A stretch of 64,000 nucleotides of DNA from Verrucomicrobiaceae bacterium (GCA_027484055.1 JAIXQH010000020.1:1-64000); one strand, 5' to 3'; counted from the first letter of the stretch, positions 42,814 through 52,507 are shown. The notes: generated by a model not told the origin, from the letters alone. Program-made: numbers and translations.

Positions 42814-44439
42814 TTAGAAGCTGCTCACGGCGAAGCGTTTTTTGATACGATTACGGATGAGAATGGCGGTGAGATTCAAGGCCACTACGACTACGATGAG
42901 GAGGAGCGCCGTGGCATAGACGATGGGCTTGGCCGCTTCTGCATCGGGTGATTGGAACCCGAGATCATAGATATGAAATCCAAGATGCATGAACTTGCGT
43001 TCCGGGTGGATGAACGGCGCGATGTCATCAATCGGCAAGGTGGGCGCCAATTTCACGACGCCGACCAACATGAGTGGTGCCACTTCACCGGCACCACGGG
43101 CCATGGCGAGGATGATGCCCGTTAGGATGCCAGGAACTGAGGCCGGAAGCACGACCCGCTGAATCGTTTGCCACTTGGAAGCGCCGCAGGCAAGTGCCGC
43201 TTCTCGCACCCCGCGCGGGACGGCGGAGATTGCTTCTTCTGTGGCGACAATGACGACGGGCAAGGTCAGCAAGGACAGAGTGAGGGCCGCCCAGAGAATG
43301 CCAGGCGTGCCATACGTCGGCGTGGGGAGCTGGTCCGCGAAGAACCAACGATCCACCCCACCGCCTACGAAATAGACGAAAAAGGCGAGGCCGAAGACGC
43401 CGAAGACGATGGATGGCACGCCCGCTAGATTGTTGACACAGATTCTAACCATGCGGACGAAAAATCCCTGCTTGGCATACTCGCGCAGGTAGATGGCCGC
43501 GATCACTCCGAAGGGGGTGACAAACAAGCTCATGAAGAGGGTCATGGTGACCGTCCCGAAAATGGCCGGAAACACGCCGCCCTCGGTGTTCGCCTCACGC
43601 GGGTCTTCGCTTAGGAAATTCGCCATTCGATGAATCATTTCCCCGATCCGCTCGAAGAATCCTGCGCGATTTGAAGGAAAAACATCCAACAGCGTCGCGG
43701 CCGGATAGGTGACAGCTTTACCGTCTGCGGTGACGCCACTGAGGCTGGATTCTGAGAGACGTTTGCGAATTTCCATGACCTCAACTTGGAGTTTGTCATA
43801 GGAAGCCTGCAATGCGGTGCGGCGCGCCGTGAGCGCTTCTGAACTCTGGGTGCCAGCCTTCTCAGCGCGGGTGAGAGCGGTGAGTTCACGGCTGATCACC
43901 CCGATTTGCCCGCGCTCGATGGCGAGAAGTTTTTTACGCGCAGCTTGGGCTTGTTCGAGTATGGTTGTTAGCGACGCTTCGAAATTCGCCGCCCCCACTT
44001 GGACCTCGCCAGCGGATGTTTTGAGGGATACTGGATTGATGATGGCGGGGCCATATTCGAGGCGCTGCACCAGCAGTAGAGACTCGGGCCGGGTGGTGGA
44101 TTTGATGCTGGCCCGATCCATGAATTTGAACGCCTCCCCGTTCAGATCCTTGTTGCCACGGAAAAGCTGAATCTCCTCATGAAGGACACCTGACGCATCG
44201 CGACGCTGATTCTTTTGAGTGACGTAACCCGCGATTTTCTCAGTGGTGGAACCTTGGGAGATTTCGAGCAACTCGATGCGCTGTGGCCAGAATGAAGCGC
44301 AGCCCTTCACCAGGATCAGTAAGAATAACCCGAGCGCCATCGCCACGCCGAAGGTGAGCCCAGCGGCGGTCAGCCACACCCATGGCTCCCCCTTGCGGGA
44401 ACGGCCAGTGGTGACAAAACTGGTGGTGGGCGGCTTCAT
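42814..44439 (-). CDS. pstA: Phosphate ABC transporter permease PstA with long periplasmic insert
   Basis: 541 residues, far longer than the 280-300 of typical PstA. The N-terminal membrane helix (about 25-48) is followed by about 220 extra residues with a coiled coil ([39 protein letters not shown]). The C-terminal 260 residues carry the permease: [37 protein letters not shown] and the coupling segment [20 protein letters not shown]. Such extended PstA/PstC pairs are known in some other bacteria. Three bases after pstC. Confidence 0.93.
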   Translation of the reverse strand: MKPPTTSFVTTGRSRKGEPWVWLTAAGLTFGVAMALGLFLLILVKGCASFWPQRIELLEISQGSTTEKIAGYVTQKNQRRDASGVLHEEIQLFRGNKDLNGEAFKFMDRASIKSTTRPESLLLVQRLEYGPAIINPVSLKTSAGEVQVGAANFEASLTTILEQAQAARKKLLAIERGQIGVISRELTALTRAEKAGTQSSEALTARRTALQASYDKLQVEVMEIRKRLSESSLSGVTADGKAVTYPAATLLDVFPSNRAGFFERIGEMIHRMANFLSEDPREANTEGGVFPAIFGTVTMTLFMSLFVTPFGVIAAIYLREYAKQGFFVRMVRICVNNLAGVPSIVFGVFGLAFFVYFVGGGVDRWFFADQLPTPTYGTPGILWAALTLSLLTLPVVIVATEEAISAVPRGVREAALACGASKWQTIQRVVLPASVPGILTGIILAMARGAGEVAPLMLVGVVKLAPTLPIDDIAPFIHPERKFMHLGFHIYDLGFQSPDAEAAKPIVYATALLLIVVVVALNLTAILIRNRIKKRFAVSSF

Positions 44440-44442
44440 GCG

Positions 44443-46710
44443 TTAGACGATTTTATTCCGTTCCCGGAGGCGGTTGCGGAGGATTTCCGCAAGGGTATTC
44501 ATGATGAAAGTCATCGCGAAAAGCACAACCGCGCCGAGGAACAAGGTCCGATAGTGGGTGGAACCGACGGGAGCTTCTGGCAGCTCGACGGCGATGTTCG
44601 CGGAGAGTGTTCTCATGCCATTAAAGATATTCCACTCGGTCACCGGCGTATTTCCGGTGGCCATGACCATGATCATGGTTTCGCCCACGGCACGTCCAAA
44701 CCCGATCATGAGTGCGGAGAAGATGCCAGAGGACGCGACGGGAAGCATTACAGTCCAGACCACTTGCCAGCGGTTGGCGCCTAGGGCTGCAGCGGCGGAG
44801 GTGAGGGATTTCGGCACGTTAGAAAGCGCATCCTCGGCGATGGTGAAGATCACAGGAATGACGGCGAAGCCCATCATGAAGCCTAGCACTAAGGAATTCC
44901 GCTGCTCGAAGGATGTCCCCATGACTTGTGGCCACCAGAGTCGAAAATCGGCGATTTCACGCCCCGTGGCCGGATCTTTATAAACAAAGAACCCGCTCTC
45001 AAGCCACGGACCTAACTGCCACCCGAGCCATCCTGCAATTACCAGAAATGGCAGCACGACGAGCCATTCCTTGCCTGAATCGAAGAGGTTCCGCAGCGCG
45101 AAGGGCAAGCGGCACCAGCTGTAGCCGACTATCAAAGCAGACAGGGGGATGAATAGGATCATCAAAATAACAGAAGGCACGCGCGTCTCCAGGATCGGCG
45201 CTAGCCACAAGCCGGCGAGGAATCCCAGGACGACTGAGGGCAGGGAGGACATGATTTCCATGACCGGCTTGACGACTCGTTTCACTTCTAATGGCAAGAA
45301 AGCGGCAGAGAAAAGCGCTGCGAGAAGGGCGATGGGGACTGAAAATAACAGGGCGTAGGCCGTGCCCTTCAACGAGCCAAAGATCAGCGGCATCAAGGAC
45401 AGCTTAGGCTCGAAGTCGTCCGTGCCACCGGTGGATTGCCATTGGTAGATCGGTTTGGCTCCGCCTTCATACCAGACTTTACCGAAGAAGGCGCGCCAGC
45501 TAGCGTCAGGATGTGGATCGTGAATTTTATAACTTCTCGCTTCACCCGCTGCGGATGCAGCGATGAAATTTTCACCTTTGGCATCCAGCACGGCGATGGT
45601 CGGCACGATGTCGAGAGTGCCTTCCCAGCGAACCGTGCCCGAGGTGCTATGGCGGATGGAGAGGTCTTGGCCAGTGCCCGTTAGGAAGGCGCGGTTGCGC
45701 TGACTTGCCGCAAAGATGACGGGGCCTTCGCCGAGTTTGGGAAACACTTTCGTTTCTCCGAACAAGCGCTCTCCTACCTCATCTTTGCGGAATAAGCTCC
45801 ATTGCGCTTGTTGGCCATCTGCCCCGGTGAGGATGAGGGAGACCCCGCCGAAGAGGAAATCCATTTGCCGAGGGGCGACTCCATCGAAGGGCATGAAGGT
45901 CTGGCGCTTTGAGACTCCTGCGGAGTCTGCCAAGAAGTAGTCCACCTCGCCATTCGCACAGCCTACGAGCACCATCGCGCCGTTAGGAGACGCTCTGACG
46001 AGCATGGCTTCGGCGGCAAGCTGAGGACTCACATCCATTTCTTCGAGTAGAGTGAGCTTCCCCTTACCGATGAGACCGCGCTTCATGCCAAGGCGCAGAA
46101 CCGAAACTGATGCTGTGCTACCGCCCCCCCTTTTCGCGACGATCACACGGCCAGCCCCTGAGTCGCCGTAGCTCACGGCCGTCACTGCGCCCGCACCGTG
46201 GACGAGGCTGAACCAGGGCTCTTCGGTGAGTGTCGGCACTAACTGGGATTTCCCATCCGCCGCGAAGTCTCGCCGATAGCTCACTAGGAACGAGCCGACT
46301 CGGCCATCTGCTAGCCCGAGTGCGACCCGACCATGCACGGCATCATAATCCAAGGCCGTCACGTCGAGGCCAGTCAGCCCTGGCAGGGCGAGTGTCTTGC
46401 GTCCACCCGTTTCTAACTCGGCAAAAACCACTTGGTCGCCGCCTGCGTAAAAGAAGGGCATTTCCCCCCATTCATCCACGCCGAGGACCGTGGGCTTGGT
46501 CGCGGTGCTGGCACTGGCGGCCTTTTCAACCGACGCAGCTTTGAACAGCGGGAGCACTTCCTTGCCGATGAAATAGAAAATCCCGAATACCGCGATGATC
46601 ACGCTGATCCCACCTAGGCGGATCGCGCCACCCATGAAGCGGTCGAACCACAGGGTGGCCCGTGAGACTTCGAAGCGCTTGGGATCAGGAGATTTCAGAG
46701 GATCCGACAT
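44443..46710 (-). CDS. pstC: Phosphate ABC transporter permease PstC with beta-propeller-like insert
   Basis: 755 residues, more than twice the common size. The first membrane helix (about 31-53) is followed by 370 residues on the periplasmic side with repeated strands typical of a beta-propeller (VFAELETGGRKTLALPGL, VHGRVALGLADGRVGSFLVS, ASPNGAMVLVGCANGEVDYF). The C-terminal permease contains ALLFSVPIALLAALFSAAFL, LPSVVLGFLAGLWLAP and AAALGANRWQVVWTVMLPV. The insert could sense or dock to PstS or the porin (inference). Between pstS and pstA in the operon. Confidence 0.93.
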   Translation of the reverse strand: MSDPLKSPDPKRFEVSRATLWFDRFMGGAIRLGGISVIIAVFGIFYFIGKEVLPLFKAASVEKAASASTATKPTVLGVDEWGEMPFFYAGGDQVVFAELETGGRKTLALPGLTGLDVTALDYDAVHGRVALGLADGRVGSFLVSYRRDFAADGKSQLVPTLTEEPWFSLVHGAGAVTAVSYGDSGAGRVIVAKRGGGSTASVSVLRLGMKRGLIGKGKLTLLEEMDVSPQLAAEAMLVRASPNGAMVLVGCANGEVDYFLADSAGVSKRQTFMPFDGVAPRQMDFLFGGVSLILTGADGQQAQWSLFRKDEVGERLFGETKVFPKLGEGPVIFAASQRNRAFLTGTGQDLSIRHSTSGTVRWEGTLDIVPTIAVLDAKGENFIAASAAGEARSYKIHDPHPDASWRAFFGKVWYEGGAKPIYQWQSTGGTDDFEPKLSLMPLIFGSLKGTAYALLFSVPIALLAALFSAAFLPLEVKRVVKPVMEIMSSLPSVVLGFLAGLWLAPILETRVPSVILMILFIPLSALIVGYSWCRLPFALRNLFDSGKEWLVVLPFLVIAGWLGWQLGPWLESGFFVYKDPATGREIADFRLWWPQVMGTSFEQRNSLVLGFMMGFAVIPVIFTIAEDALSNVPKSLTSAAAALGANRWQVVWTVMLPVASSGIFSALMIGFGRAVGETMIMVMATGNTPVTEWNIFNGMRTLSANIAVELPEAPVGSTHYRTLFLGAVVLFAMTFIMNTLAEILRNRLRERNKIV

Positions 46711-46741
46711 CAGCGAGAAACAGAATCTAGCAATCGCACGC

Positions 46742-47701
46742 TCACTTGGTCAGCGCCTCAATGGTCTCGGTGGCCACTTCGAGTGGCACCGGGTAGTAGC
46801 CGTCTTTTTCGACGATCGCTTGGCCGTCCCTGGAGAGCACGAATTTCAAGAACTCCAAGGTGAGTGGTTCGAGGGCTTGACCGGGCTTTTTGTTCACATA
46901 GACCAAAAGGAACCGGGCTAGCGGGTAGTCGCCATCGAGCGCGTTGGTGTAGGTGGCCTCGTAAAATTGGCCATCGTCCCCGGCGATTGGGAGGGCGCGC
47001 ACCCCCGAAGTTTTGTAGCCGATGCCGGAATACCCAATCGCGTAGGGGTCCGCGCCGATTCCTTGAACGACGGCAGATGAGCCAGGCTGCTCTTTCACGG
47101 TGGGTTTGAAGTCGCCCTTGGCGAGCGCGTGCTCTTGGAAAAACCCGTAGGTCCCAGAGGCAGAATTACGCCCGAAAAGTGATAGGGCACGGCCTTTCCA
47201 CGCATCGAGTCCCAGTTGGCCCCACTCGGTGGTCTCATCCCCGCCTTTTTTACGGGTTTGGGAGAAAATCGAATCGACCTGCTTCATGGTCACCCCTTTG
47301 AGTGGATTGTCCTTGTGGACGAAAACGGCGAGCGCATCGACCGCCACTCTGACTTCGGTCGGCTTGTAACCGTGCTTTTTCTCAAATGCGTCGATTTCCT
47401 CAGCCTTCATCGGTCGACTCATCGGCCCGAGCTGGGCGGTGGCTTCGATGAGCGCTGGTGGAGCCGTGGAGGAGCCTTTGCCTTCGATTTGCACGTTCAC
47501 GTTGGGGTAGCTTTTTTTGAAGCCTTCCGCCCATAGGGTCATGAGGTTATTGAGAGTGTCGGACCCCATTGAACTGAGGTTCCCGGACACGCCGCTGACG
47601 TTTTTGTAGGAAGACAGCGCGGGGTCGATGTGCGACTCTTCGGCGAATAGGGGCAATACCCCGATGAGGGCACTGATCGAGTAGATGGCGATTGATTTCA
47701 T
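46742..47701 (-). CDS. pstS: Phosphate-binding periplasmic protein
   Basis: About 319 residues from [20 protein letters not shown], a signal peptide. The mature protein has the PstS pattern: [65 protein letters not shown] and [16 protein letters not shown]. Captures phosphate in the periplasm and delivers it to PstCA. It is first in the pst operon; two GTGAC-N6-GTCAC sites lie in the divergent region upstream. A hairpin (CACTGG/CCAGTG, 47714-47732) sits in its leader. Confidence 0.94.
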   Translation of the reverse strand: MKSIAIYSISALIGVLPLFAEESHIDPALSSYKNVSGVSGNLSSMGSDTLNNLMTLWAEGFKKSYPNVNVQIEGKGSSTAPPALIEATAQLGPMSRPMKAEEIDAFEKKHGYKPTEVRVAVDALAVFVHKDNPLKGVTMKQVDSIFSQTRKKGGDETTEWGQLGLDAWKGRALSLFGRNSASGTYGFFQEHALAKGDFKPTVKEQPGSSAVVQGIGADPYAIGYSGIGYKTSGVRALPIAGDDGQFYEATYTNALDGDYPLARFLLVYVNKKPGQALEPLTLEFLKFVLSRDGQAIVEKDGYYPVPLEVATETIEALTK

Positions 47702-47782
47702 GGCTAACTGCTGCACTGGTCTAGTGCCAGTGTTCGTAAACGCGATATTTCACGCAATCTTTAATCAGGCATCAAACGAGGC

Positions 47783-47801
47783 ATTGTGACGGAATTGTCA
47801 C
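47783..47801. promoter_or_regulatory. Pho-box-like site 1
   Basis: ATTGTGAC, three bases, ATTGTCAC: two near-identical 8-mers 11 bp apart, the period of PhoB direct repeats. The same bases also form the palindrome GTGAC-N6-GTCAC. Located about 82-100 bases upstream of pstS, in the pstS/porin divergent region. Confidence 0.6.
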
Positions 47802-47981
47802 GCTAGCAGCTCCCAAGGTGATACCTTTGCAGCCCCTGGAAGATTTTGAAAAACCGTCCCTGCAAATGGAGCTGCCGATTCCATAAGGCTTGAGCGGATG
47901 AACAGAATCTTGCGAGTTTGGAACGATGGGATGTCGTCAAAGCCACCGTTTTTTATAAGCCACGAATTTTCCCCTTGTCCG

Positions 47982-48000
47982 ATTGTGACTAAATTGTCAC
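47982..48000. promoter_or_regulatory. Pho-box-like site 2
   Basis: Same structure as the pstS-side copy: ATTGTGAC, TAA, ATTGTCAC. Located about 57 bases upstream of the porin start, where PhoB would overlap the -35 region of the porin promoter. Confidence 0.6.
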
Positions 48001-48056
48001 CCAAACCACAACCTTGAGCGCTTCCAACTGGTCATGCTCTACTGTCCATAGACTCC

Positions 48057-49241
48057 ATGCCCGACCACTTACAAACCGCAGCACTGGTGGTTGGCCTCGC
48101 GACTGGCTCGCTTCTAGCGGCGGATAAACCCACGGATCATTCTCTAACTCAGGAGACCAGCACCGACAAAACACTCGCCGAGCAACTCGAAAACCTAGGT
48201 CTTCTTTACAAAAACAAAGACAATGCAGTGATCCAAGAGTTTTGGCTATTGGGTCGCTACCATGGCCATTACCACGACACAAGTGGCAGTAACGGTGAAG
48301 ACACAGGGTGGGAAGATCGGCGTGCGCGCATCGGATTCCAAACCAACATGCTTCATCACCTCAGCCTGCACGCTCAAGCGATCAGCGGCTCAGATTTTGA
48401 GCCTGCCTACAATGGGTTCACTGAGCTATGGGCTAGGTGGCAATTCGATGAAGCACTCAATTTGACAATTGGGCAGCAGAAGCACCGATTCACCCATGAC
48501 CGGAACGTTTCAAGCCGCTACATGAACTACATGGAACGCTCCATGTTTACCAACATGATGGCCTTGGACTATACCCCCGCCGTGACCTTATCGGGTAAAG
48601 TCGGAAAATGGGACTACTACACGGGAATCTTCACCAACGCCACAGAACGGAATATGTGGGACGCCTTCACCGAGCTGGACTCTGGCTGGTCTTTCCTCGC
48701 AGCTGGCACGTATGATCTTGGGCATTTTCTGGGCGCGGACACATCCCAGTTTTACGGCAGCTTCATGCACAGCGACACCAACGCGAACGCTACCAACTTC
48801 ACCCGCTTCGAAAATGGCGTGTCCGGAGCCTTGATCCTGACTGAGGGCTCGGGATCTCTGGTTTCAGAAGTCACGGCTGGACAGGGCGGCGCAAAAGGGA
48901 GTGCTGCGGGACTACACATCGAACCCGGTTATTTCCTCACCGACACCCTCCAAGTCGTCGGCCGCTACCAACTCGCCACATCAAGCGACGAAAAAGGCCT
49001 GAATGGCCAACGTCGCTATGAGCGCCCCGCTGGCCTTCCTGCAGGTGACCTCTACCAAGCAGGATACCTCGGATTGAACTACTACATTGCAGCCCATCGC
49101 ATCAAGCTGATGACGGGCCTTGAGTATGCCACCATGAGTCATGAAGACACACTCACCGCATTTATAGGTTTCAGGATGTTTTTCGGCCCGCAATCTAACG
49201 CGCCATTTCCGGGTAACAAAATGCTGAAAGGTCTGTGGTGA
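48057..49241 (+). CDS. Phosphate-selective porin (OprO/OprP-like)
   Basis: 394 residues: signal peptide (AALVVGLATGSLLAAD), a short coiled-coil segment (DKTLAEQLENLGLLYKNKDN) and then alternating strands of an outer-membrane beta-barrel. WEDRRARIGFQTNMLHHLSL, FTELWARWQFDEALNLTIGQ and QKHRFTHDRNVSSRYMNYME match the OprO/OprP family, which passes phosphate or polyphosphate through the outer membrane. The barrel closes with TAFIGFRMFF. Divergent from pstS with a Pho-box-like site on each side of the shared region. Confidence 0.87.
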   Translation: MPDHLQTAALVVGLATGSLLAADKPTDHSLTQETSTDKTLAEQLENLGLLYKNKDNAVIQEFWLLGRYHGHYHDTSGSNGEDTGWEDRRARIGFQTNMLHHLSLHAQAISGSDFEPAYNGFTELWARWQFDEALNLTIGQQKHRFTHDRNVSSRYMNYMERSMFTNMMALDYTPAVTLSGKVGKWDYYTGIFTNATERNMWDAFTELDSGWSFLAAGTYDLGHFLGADTSQFYGSFMHSDTNANATNFTRFENGVSGALILTEGSGSLVSEVTAGQGGAKGSAAGLHIEPGYFLTDTLQVVGRYQLATSSDEKGLNGQRRYERPAGLPAGDLYQAGYLGLNYYIAAHRIKLMTGLEYATMSHEDTLTAFIGFRMFFGPQSNAPFPGNKMLKGLW

Positions 49242-49388
49242 AGTTTCTCGAAGCCTGAAAACGGAAGGACGTAATCCCCCCCTCAAAAAAGCTGCGTAAT
49301 CGCTGTAGCAGACAGGGAATCACAATCGGCCTTTTCGCGGGGCTCCTTCTAAAAGCTGCTACTTTTGCGCTTCTCCATCTCAGGAAAT

Positions 49389-49408
49389 GGTGTGAGCGAT
49401 TTTGTCAC
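49389..49408. promoter_or_regulatory. Weak Pho-box-like site upstream of second phoU
   Basis: GGTGTGAG then TTTGTCAC with spacing one base longer than in the two sites near pstS; also GTGAG-N7-GTCAC. It lies about 250 bases before the phoU start. The rest of 49242-49656 shows no gene. Confidence 0.3.
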
Positions 49409-49656
49409 GATCCATGCCCCATGACCGCGTAGACAAAGGATTCCTCTCGCCGCTTGATCTCCCGACCCATACTTTTGCCATCGTGGCCTAGAACGTGCAA
49501 CATCGTGCTGGATTCTTGGTAAATCCCTCCGACACCTTAAGCCCCATATTCATTGATTTTCTAGGGATCTCGCGCTTACATTTCCATCTCAGCCTTCATA
49601 ATCTCAAAATCCAGCACTCATCGCGTCAGTCGATAAGGCACCTCCCACCATCACTC

Positions 49657-50397
49657 ATGATCAATCAGCACATTTCCCGCGACTTTGACAAAGCCATTGA
49701 AGCACTCCGCGCCGAGGTGCTACTCATGGCCAGCCTAGCCCGCCAAAACTTAGAACGGGCCATGCGCTCACTGCTCGAGCGCGACATCGACCTAGCCCGC
49801 ACCGTCATCGCAGATGACTCCGACGTGGACGACCTTGAGCGGAAAATCGACCAATCCGGCATGGAAATCCTCGTCCGTTTCCACCCCATGGCCTCCGATC
49901 TTCGCCTAGTCATCACCTCTATGAAAATGGCCCACAATCTCGAACGCATCTCCGACCACGCCGTCAACATTGCCAAGCGTTCCAAGAAAATCTGTAAATC
50001 CGGAGCCCTCGAAGAAGTCGCCCTCGCCGAACCACTCTACACCCTCGCCGATAGCCTGCTCCGCGACGCGATCATGGCCTACACCGACGCGAACTCCGCT
50101 CTCGGAGAAAGCCTCAAAGCCCGCGACAAAGATCTCGACCGCCTTCACAAACAAATGATCGCCTCGCTCAGCGGTCGACTCGAAGACTCCAACGGTCGCT
50201 CCGAGAATCTCCTCCACCTCATCTTCGTCGCCCGCTCCATCGAGCGCATCGGCGACCTCTCCGTGAACGTGGGCGAGGACGCCGTCTTCCTCGGCGAGGC
50301 CCGCGACATCCGCCACGGATACAAAAGGAATCAAGCCGCCAAAGCGGCGAGTGAAAGCACTACCCCGCCTAGCGAAGACTCACCCGCAGCGCCCTAG
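49657..50397 (+). CDS. phoU: PhoU phosphate-signalling protein (copy 2)
   Basis: 246 residues from MINQHISRDFDKAIEALRAE; the open frame upstream has no PhoU match. Two PhoU domains as in copy 1: DLERKIDQSGMEILVRFHPM, SDLRLVITSMKMAHNLERIS, DHAVNIAKRS and LLHLIFVARSIERIGDLSVN. An extra C-terminal tail rich in Ser, Pro and Ala (about 25 residues) is absent from copy 1. Orientation away from the pst operon, after the porin gene. Having two PhoU proteins may separate transporter control from kinase control (inference). Confidence 0.94.
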   Translation: MINQHISRDFDKAIEALRAEVLLMASLARQNLERAMRSLLERDIDLARTVIADDSDVDDLERKIDQSGMEILVRFHPMASDLRLVITSMKMAHNLERISDHAVNIAKRSKKICKSGALEEVALAEPLYTLADSLLRDAIMAYTDANSALGESLKARDKDLDRLHKQMIASLSGRLEDSNGRSENLLHLIFVARSIERIGDLSVNVGEDAVFLGEARDIRHGYKRNQAAKAASESTTPPSEDSPAAP

Positions 50398-50411
50398 TTC
50401 GATTTTCTCGG

Positions 50412-50741
50412 TTATGATGGCTGCGACTCTGCCAGAAGACCAACTACGACGAGCAACGCAAATAACCAAAGAATCGCCATCGCAATCCATGAACCCGCCG
50501 ACTTGTATCGGTTCAATTCTCCACAGTCCCGACAGAAATCCGTACGTTTTGCAAAAGCGCCGGAAAGCAGAAGATAAACCCAGCCCAATAGCACCAGATA
50601 AATCAGATTAAGTCTCTTCCTAGCGAATCGATCTCGGGTCGTGTTGGAGCTTCCACAAGCAGGGCTAGGCTTACCCGCTGCGCTCGCCGGTGCAACGAGC
50701 AATGGTTCAGACTCATGAACGGGTGTATCGCAGGAATTCAT
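50412..50741 (-). CDS. Small membrane protein with zinc-ribbon-like motif
   Basis: 109 residues: a disordered N-terminus with one CxxS, a membrane helix (LIYLVLLGWVYLLLSGAFA), a short loop TDFCRDCGELNRYKSAGS with a CxxC, and a second membrane helix (WIAMAILWLFALLVVVGLLA). No family recognised. It is the last plus-proximal gene of the minus-strand cassette-like run, 46 bases after a weak crossover-like GTCGGCC. Confidence 0.5.
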   Translation of the reverse strand: MNSCDTPVHESEPLLVAPASAAGKPSPACGSSNTTRDRFARKRLNLIYLVLLGWVYLLLSGAFAKRTDFCRDCGELNRYKSAGSWIAMAILWLFALLVVVGLLAESQPS

Positions 50742-50783
50742 TGAGGATTATTGATAGGCAAGCGCTGGAAAACCCACAAAGGG

Positions 50784-50840
50784 CCGACGTCGAGATGGGG
50801 TTGCGGGTGAGGTGGAGAAGAGAACAGCTAGTGAGGGGAC
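50784..50840 (-). other. Possible degraded attC (weak)
   Basis: On the minus strand CTCGACGTCGGCC resembles the crossover ends CTCGACGTTAGGC and CTCGACGTTCGGC of sites C and E with T changed to C. The complementary arm is not clear. It lies between two genes of the second array. Confidence 0.25.
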
Positions 50841-51571
50841 TCCAGACTCATCTTGTTTTGGTTTTGGGCGAGTAGTGTCCATCGATGGGTGGTCACGGGC
50901 GTTAGAAACCAGTCATTGTCACCTGTGCGACCATTCAAGGTAGCAACCGATCCGATTCCAGGATCGGCCTGAATCCAGAGACCTTCGCCCACGTATGCAA
51001 GGATGTGAACACCACTTGTCGTCACGGCTAGGTCCCCTGGGACCAACCCCGAATAATCCATGTCCCGAATGGTTCCCGTAATTCCAAGCGGAGTGGTGTA
51101 AGCTCGGTAGCCCTCGCCCAGCGCCTTCGCGCTGGCATCAAACCACCACTGCTCCACATAGCCGCGGAAGGCATCACCGTTGATGTGCTCAAAACCATAC
51201 TCCAGCAGAGCGTCTCGAAGAGATCGTCGAGGCAATCCTGAGCAATCAATCCCTCGTGAGCTCTCTCCTCCCCAAAAGTAATTCGTTCCTTGAAATTCGC
51301 CCATACGCCGGACGTAGTTCTGCCGAAGTTCATCCTCATCAATCTTCCCCCCAGGAAGAATAAACGGGATCGCAGCCAATGACGGAAGAACAAGGGCGAC
51401 TACGCGTAAAGGCTTCCGGTTCCATGTCAGAATCGTGAATCCAACCCACACTCCGACGAAGCACCCAAGAAACGCGAACTTAAGAATCATGCTATTCACA
51501 GGATGTAGCGTAGTCACAACGATCCCTACTAAGGCCCCAAGCGTGCAAATTCGTATAAGGCGTCTCCACAT
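50828..51571 (-). CDS. Cassette: membrane-anchored NlpC/P60-like peptidase
   Basis: 247 residues with two or three N-terminal membrane helices (about 8-25, 30-50, 57-75), then an NlpC/P60-like domain: NYFWGGESSRGIDCSGLPRR carries the catalytic Cys, GLVPGDLAVTTSGVHILAYV the catalytic His. These enzymes cut peptide or amide bonds, often in cell-wall peptides. The domain faces the periplasm (inference). Starts 16 bases after a crossover-like point at 51587 and belongs to the second array. Confidence 0.75.
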   Translation of the reverse strand: MWRRLIRICTLGALVGIVVTTLHPVNSMILKFAFLGCFVGVWVGFTILTWNRKPLRVVALVLPSLAAIPFILPGGKIDEDELRQNYVRRMGEFQGTNYFWGGESSRGIDCSGLPRRSLRDALLEYGFEHINGDAFRGYVEQWWFDASAKALGEGYRAYTTPLGITGTIRDMDYSGLVPGDLAVTTSGVHILAYVGEGLWIQADPGIGSVATLNGRTGDNDWFLTPVTTHRWTLLAQNQNKMSLESPH

Positions 51572-51580
51572 ATATTTCTT

Positions 51581-51660
51581 CAGTTACGTTAGAGGCCATT
51601 CACTGCGGAATGGAATCCTGAATTCAATTTGGGCGCTTGTCGCCGTTGGATGTGTCAGTT
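51581..51660 (-). other. attC-like site (minus strand) after the DUF4288-like gene
   Basis: Read on the minus strand, ACATCCAACGGCG, TTGAATTC, TTCCATT, ATGGCCT and TAACGTAAC follow each other as in plus-strand site B. The crossover is GTA instead of GTT, so it may be damaged. The stop of the upstream gene lies inside it. Confidence 0.6.
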
Positions 51661-51995
51661 TTGGTGGATTCAGATTGTTTTGATTTCCGTTCTAGCCCCG
51701 TATCGTGAAAATTATCTAGGTAAGCAGATGGCTTAAGATCACTCTCTCGCAATAATGAGAAAAGCTCGACTCCATCCCCTTCAAGATGACTGAACATCCA
51801 AAATGCTTGGGATAGCTCAATGAAAGTGAATCCATGCTGCTCAGCATACATCAATGCCTCTCGCTCTGCCGCTTCGATAGCATCGTCAATGTTATCCGCC
51901 TGCCACAGAGTAATGCGTTCTTCATAGAGATGCGCGAGGGTCTTGGTCTTTTCTGGAGACCATTCAAAGTGACATTTGACGGAGTAGCTGGGCAT
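51624..51995 (-). CDS. Cassette: DUF4288-like protein
   Basis: About 123 residues from MPSYSVKCHFEW; the frame is open for 22 further codons, but that part is attC sequence. YEERITLWQADNIDDAIEAA then EREALMYAEQHGF resembles the DUF4288 pattern (a strand, then E-E-R-I-x-L-x-x-A and a helix with E-A). Cytoplasmic, function unknown. Start lies 16 bases after the crossover-like point at 52011; stop inside the next attC-like site. Confidence 0.6.
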   Translation of the reverse strand: MPSYSVKCHFEWSPEKTKTLAHLYEERITLWQADNIDDAIEAAEREALMYAEQHGFTFIELSQAFWMFSHLEGDGVELFSLLRESDLKPSAYLDNFHDTGLERKSKQSESTKTDTSNGDKRPN

Positions 51996-52004
51996 CTTCT
52001 TTTC

Positions 52005-52105
52005 TAGCAACATTAAAAGTATTGTTCGGTGGAGGTTGCGCGTCCAGACCGAAGTGAACAAGGATCACCCTTATCCGCCATCAACTCCACGGCCTTCTGC
52101 CTGCT
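52005..52105 (-). other. attC-like site (minus strand) after the EF-hand membrane gene
   Basis: GTGGAGTTG (minus strand of 52082-52090) pairs with CAACCTCCAC (52029-52038) with one unpaired base. The crossover would be GTTGCTAG at 52011, giving the next gene a 16-base leader. Confidence 0.55.
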
Positions 52106-52499
52106 TGTCGATCCGGTGGGCTCTCAAGTCCTCGATTCCTTGTGAACACAATTTACAGACCCCAAACATCAGCACAGCCCAAACGGAACTAGCAAATGGA
52201 GCAACGATAGGAGCCGTTATCCTCCCTGTGTCATTTGAGAATCGCTTCATCGCCGCTCTTGCCTCTAGAGTGTATTCAGCATCAGAAAACTCTCCATCTT
52301 TGTCCAAATCATAACGCTTTAGGTCATCGCTGTATTCCTTACTAATCAAATGAATGCCAGCGATGTAAAGCACAGATCCAAGTAAGACTGCCGTTGTCAT
52401 CACGCCAATCAATCCTCTCCTCGTCCTAAACATTCGACGATAGATAAACCACGCCACAATGGGCAGTAATCCATGGAGTAAAAAAACAAAGTTCGACAT
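52071..52499 (-). CDS. Cassette: membrane protein with EF-hand
   Basis: 142 residues. Membrane helices at about 3-18 and 33-53 (LIGVMTTAVLLGSVLYIAGI) and again 92-114 (APIVAPFASSVWAVLMFG). Between them, YDLDKDGEFSDAEYTLEARA is a complete EF-hand loop (D-x-D-x-D-G-x-x-x-x-x-E), so it probably binds calcium. No family recognised. Start 15 bases after the GTT at 52514. Confidence 0.62.
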   Translation of the reverse strand: MSNFVFLLHGLLPIVAWFIYRRMFRTRRGLIGVMTTAVLLGSVLYIAGIHLISKEYSDDLKRYDLDKDGEFSDAEYTLEARAAMKRFSNDTGRITAPIVAPFASSVWAVLMFGVCKLCSQGIEDLRAHRIDKQAEGRGVDGG

Positions 52500-52507
52500 T
52501 ATTTTTT

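Noticed and set aside
47783-48000. CRP/FNR-type sites
   Set aside because: The half sites TGTGA and TCAC are 8 bases apart, not 6, and the context is a phosphate locus.
49242-49656. tRNA or small RNA gene in the gap before the second phoU
   Set aside because: No cloverleaf could be folded by eye and no T-arm GTTCRA motif in the right place.
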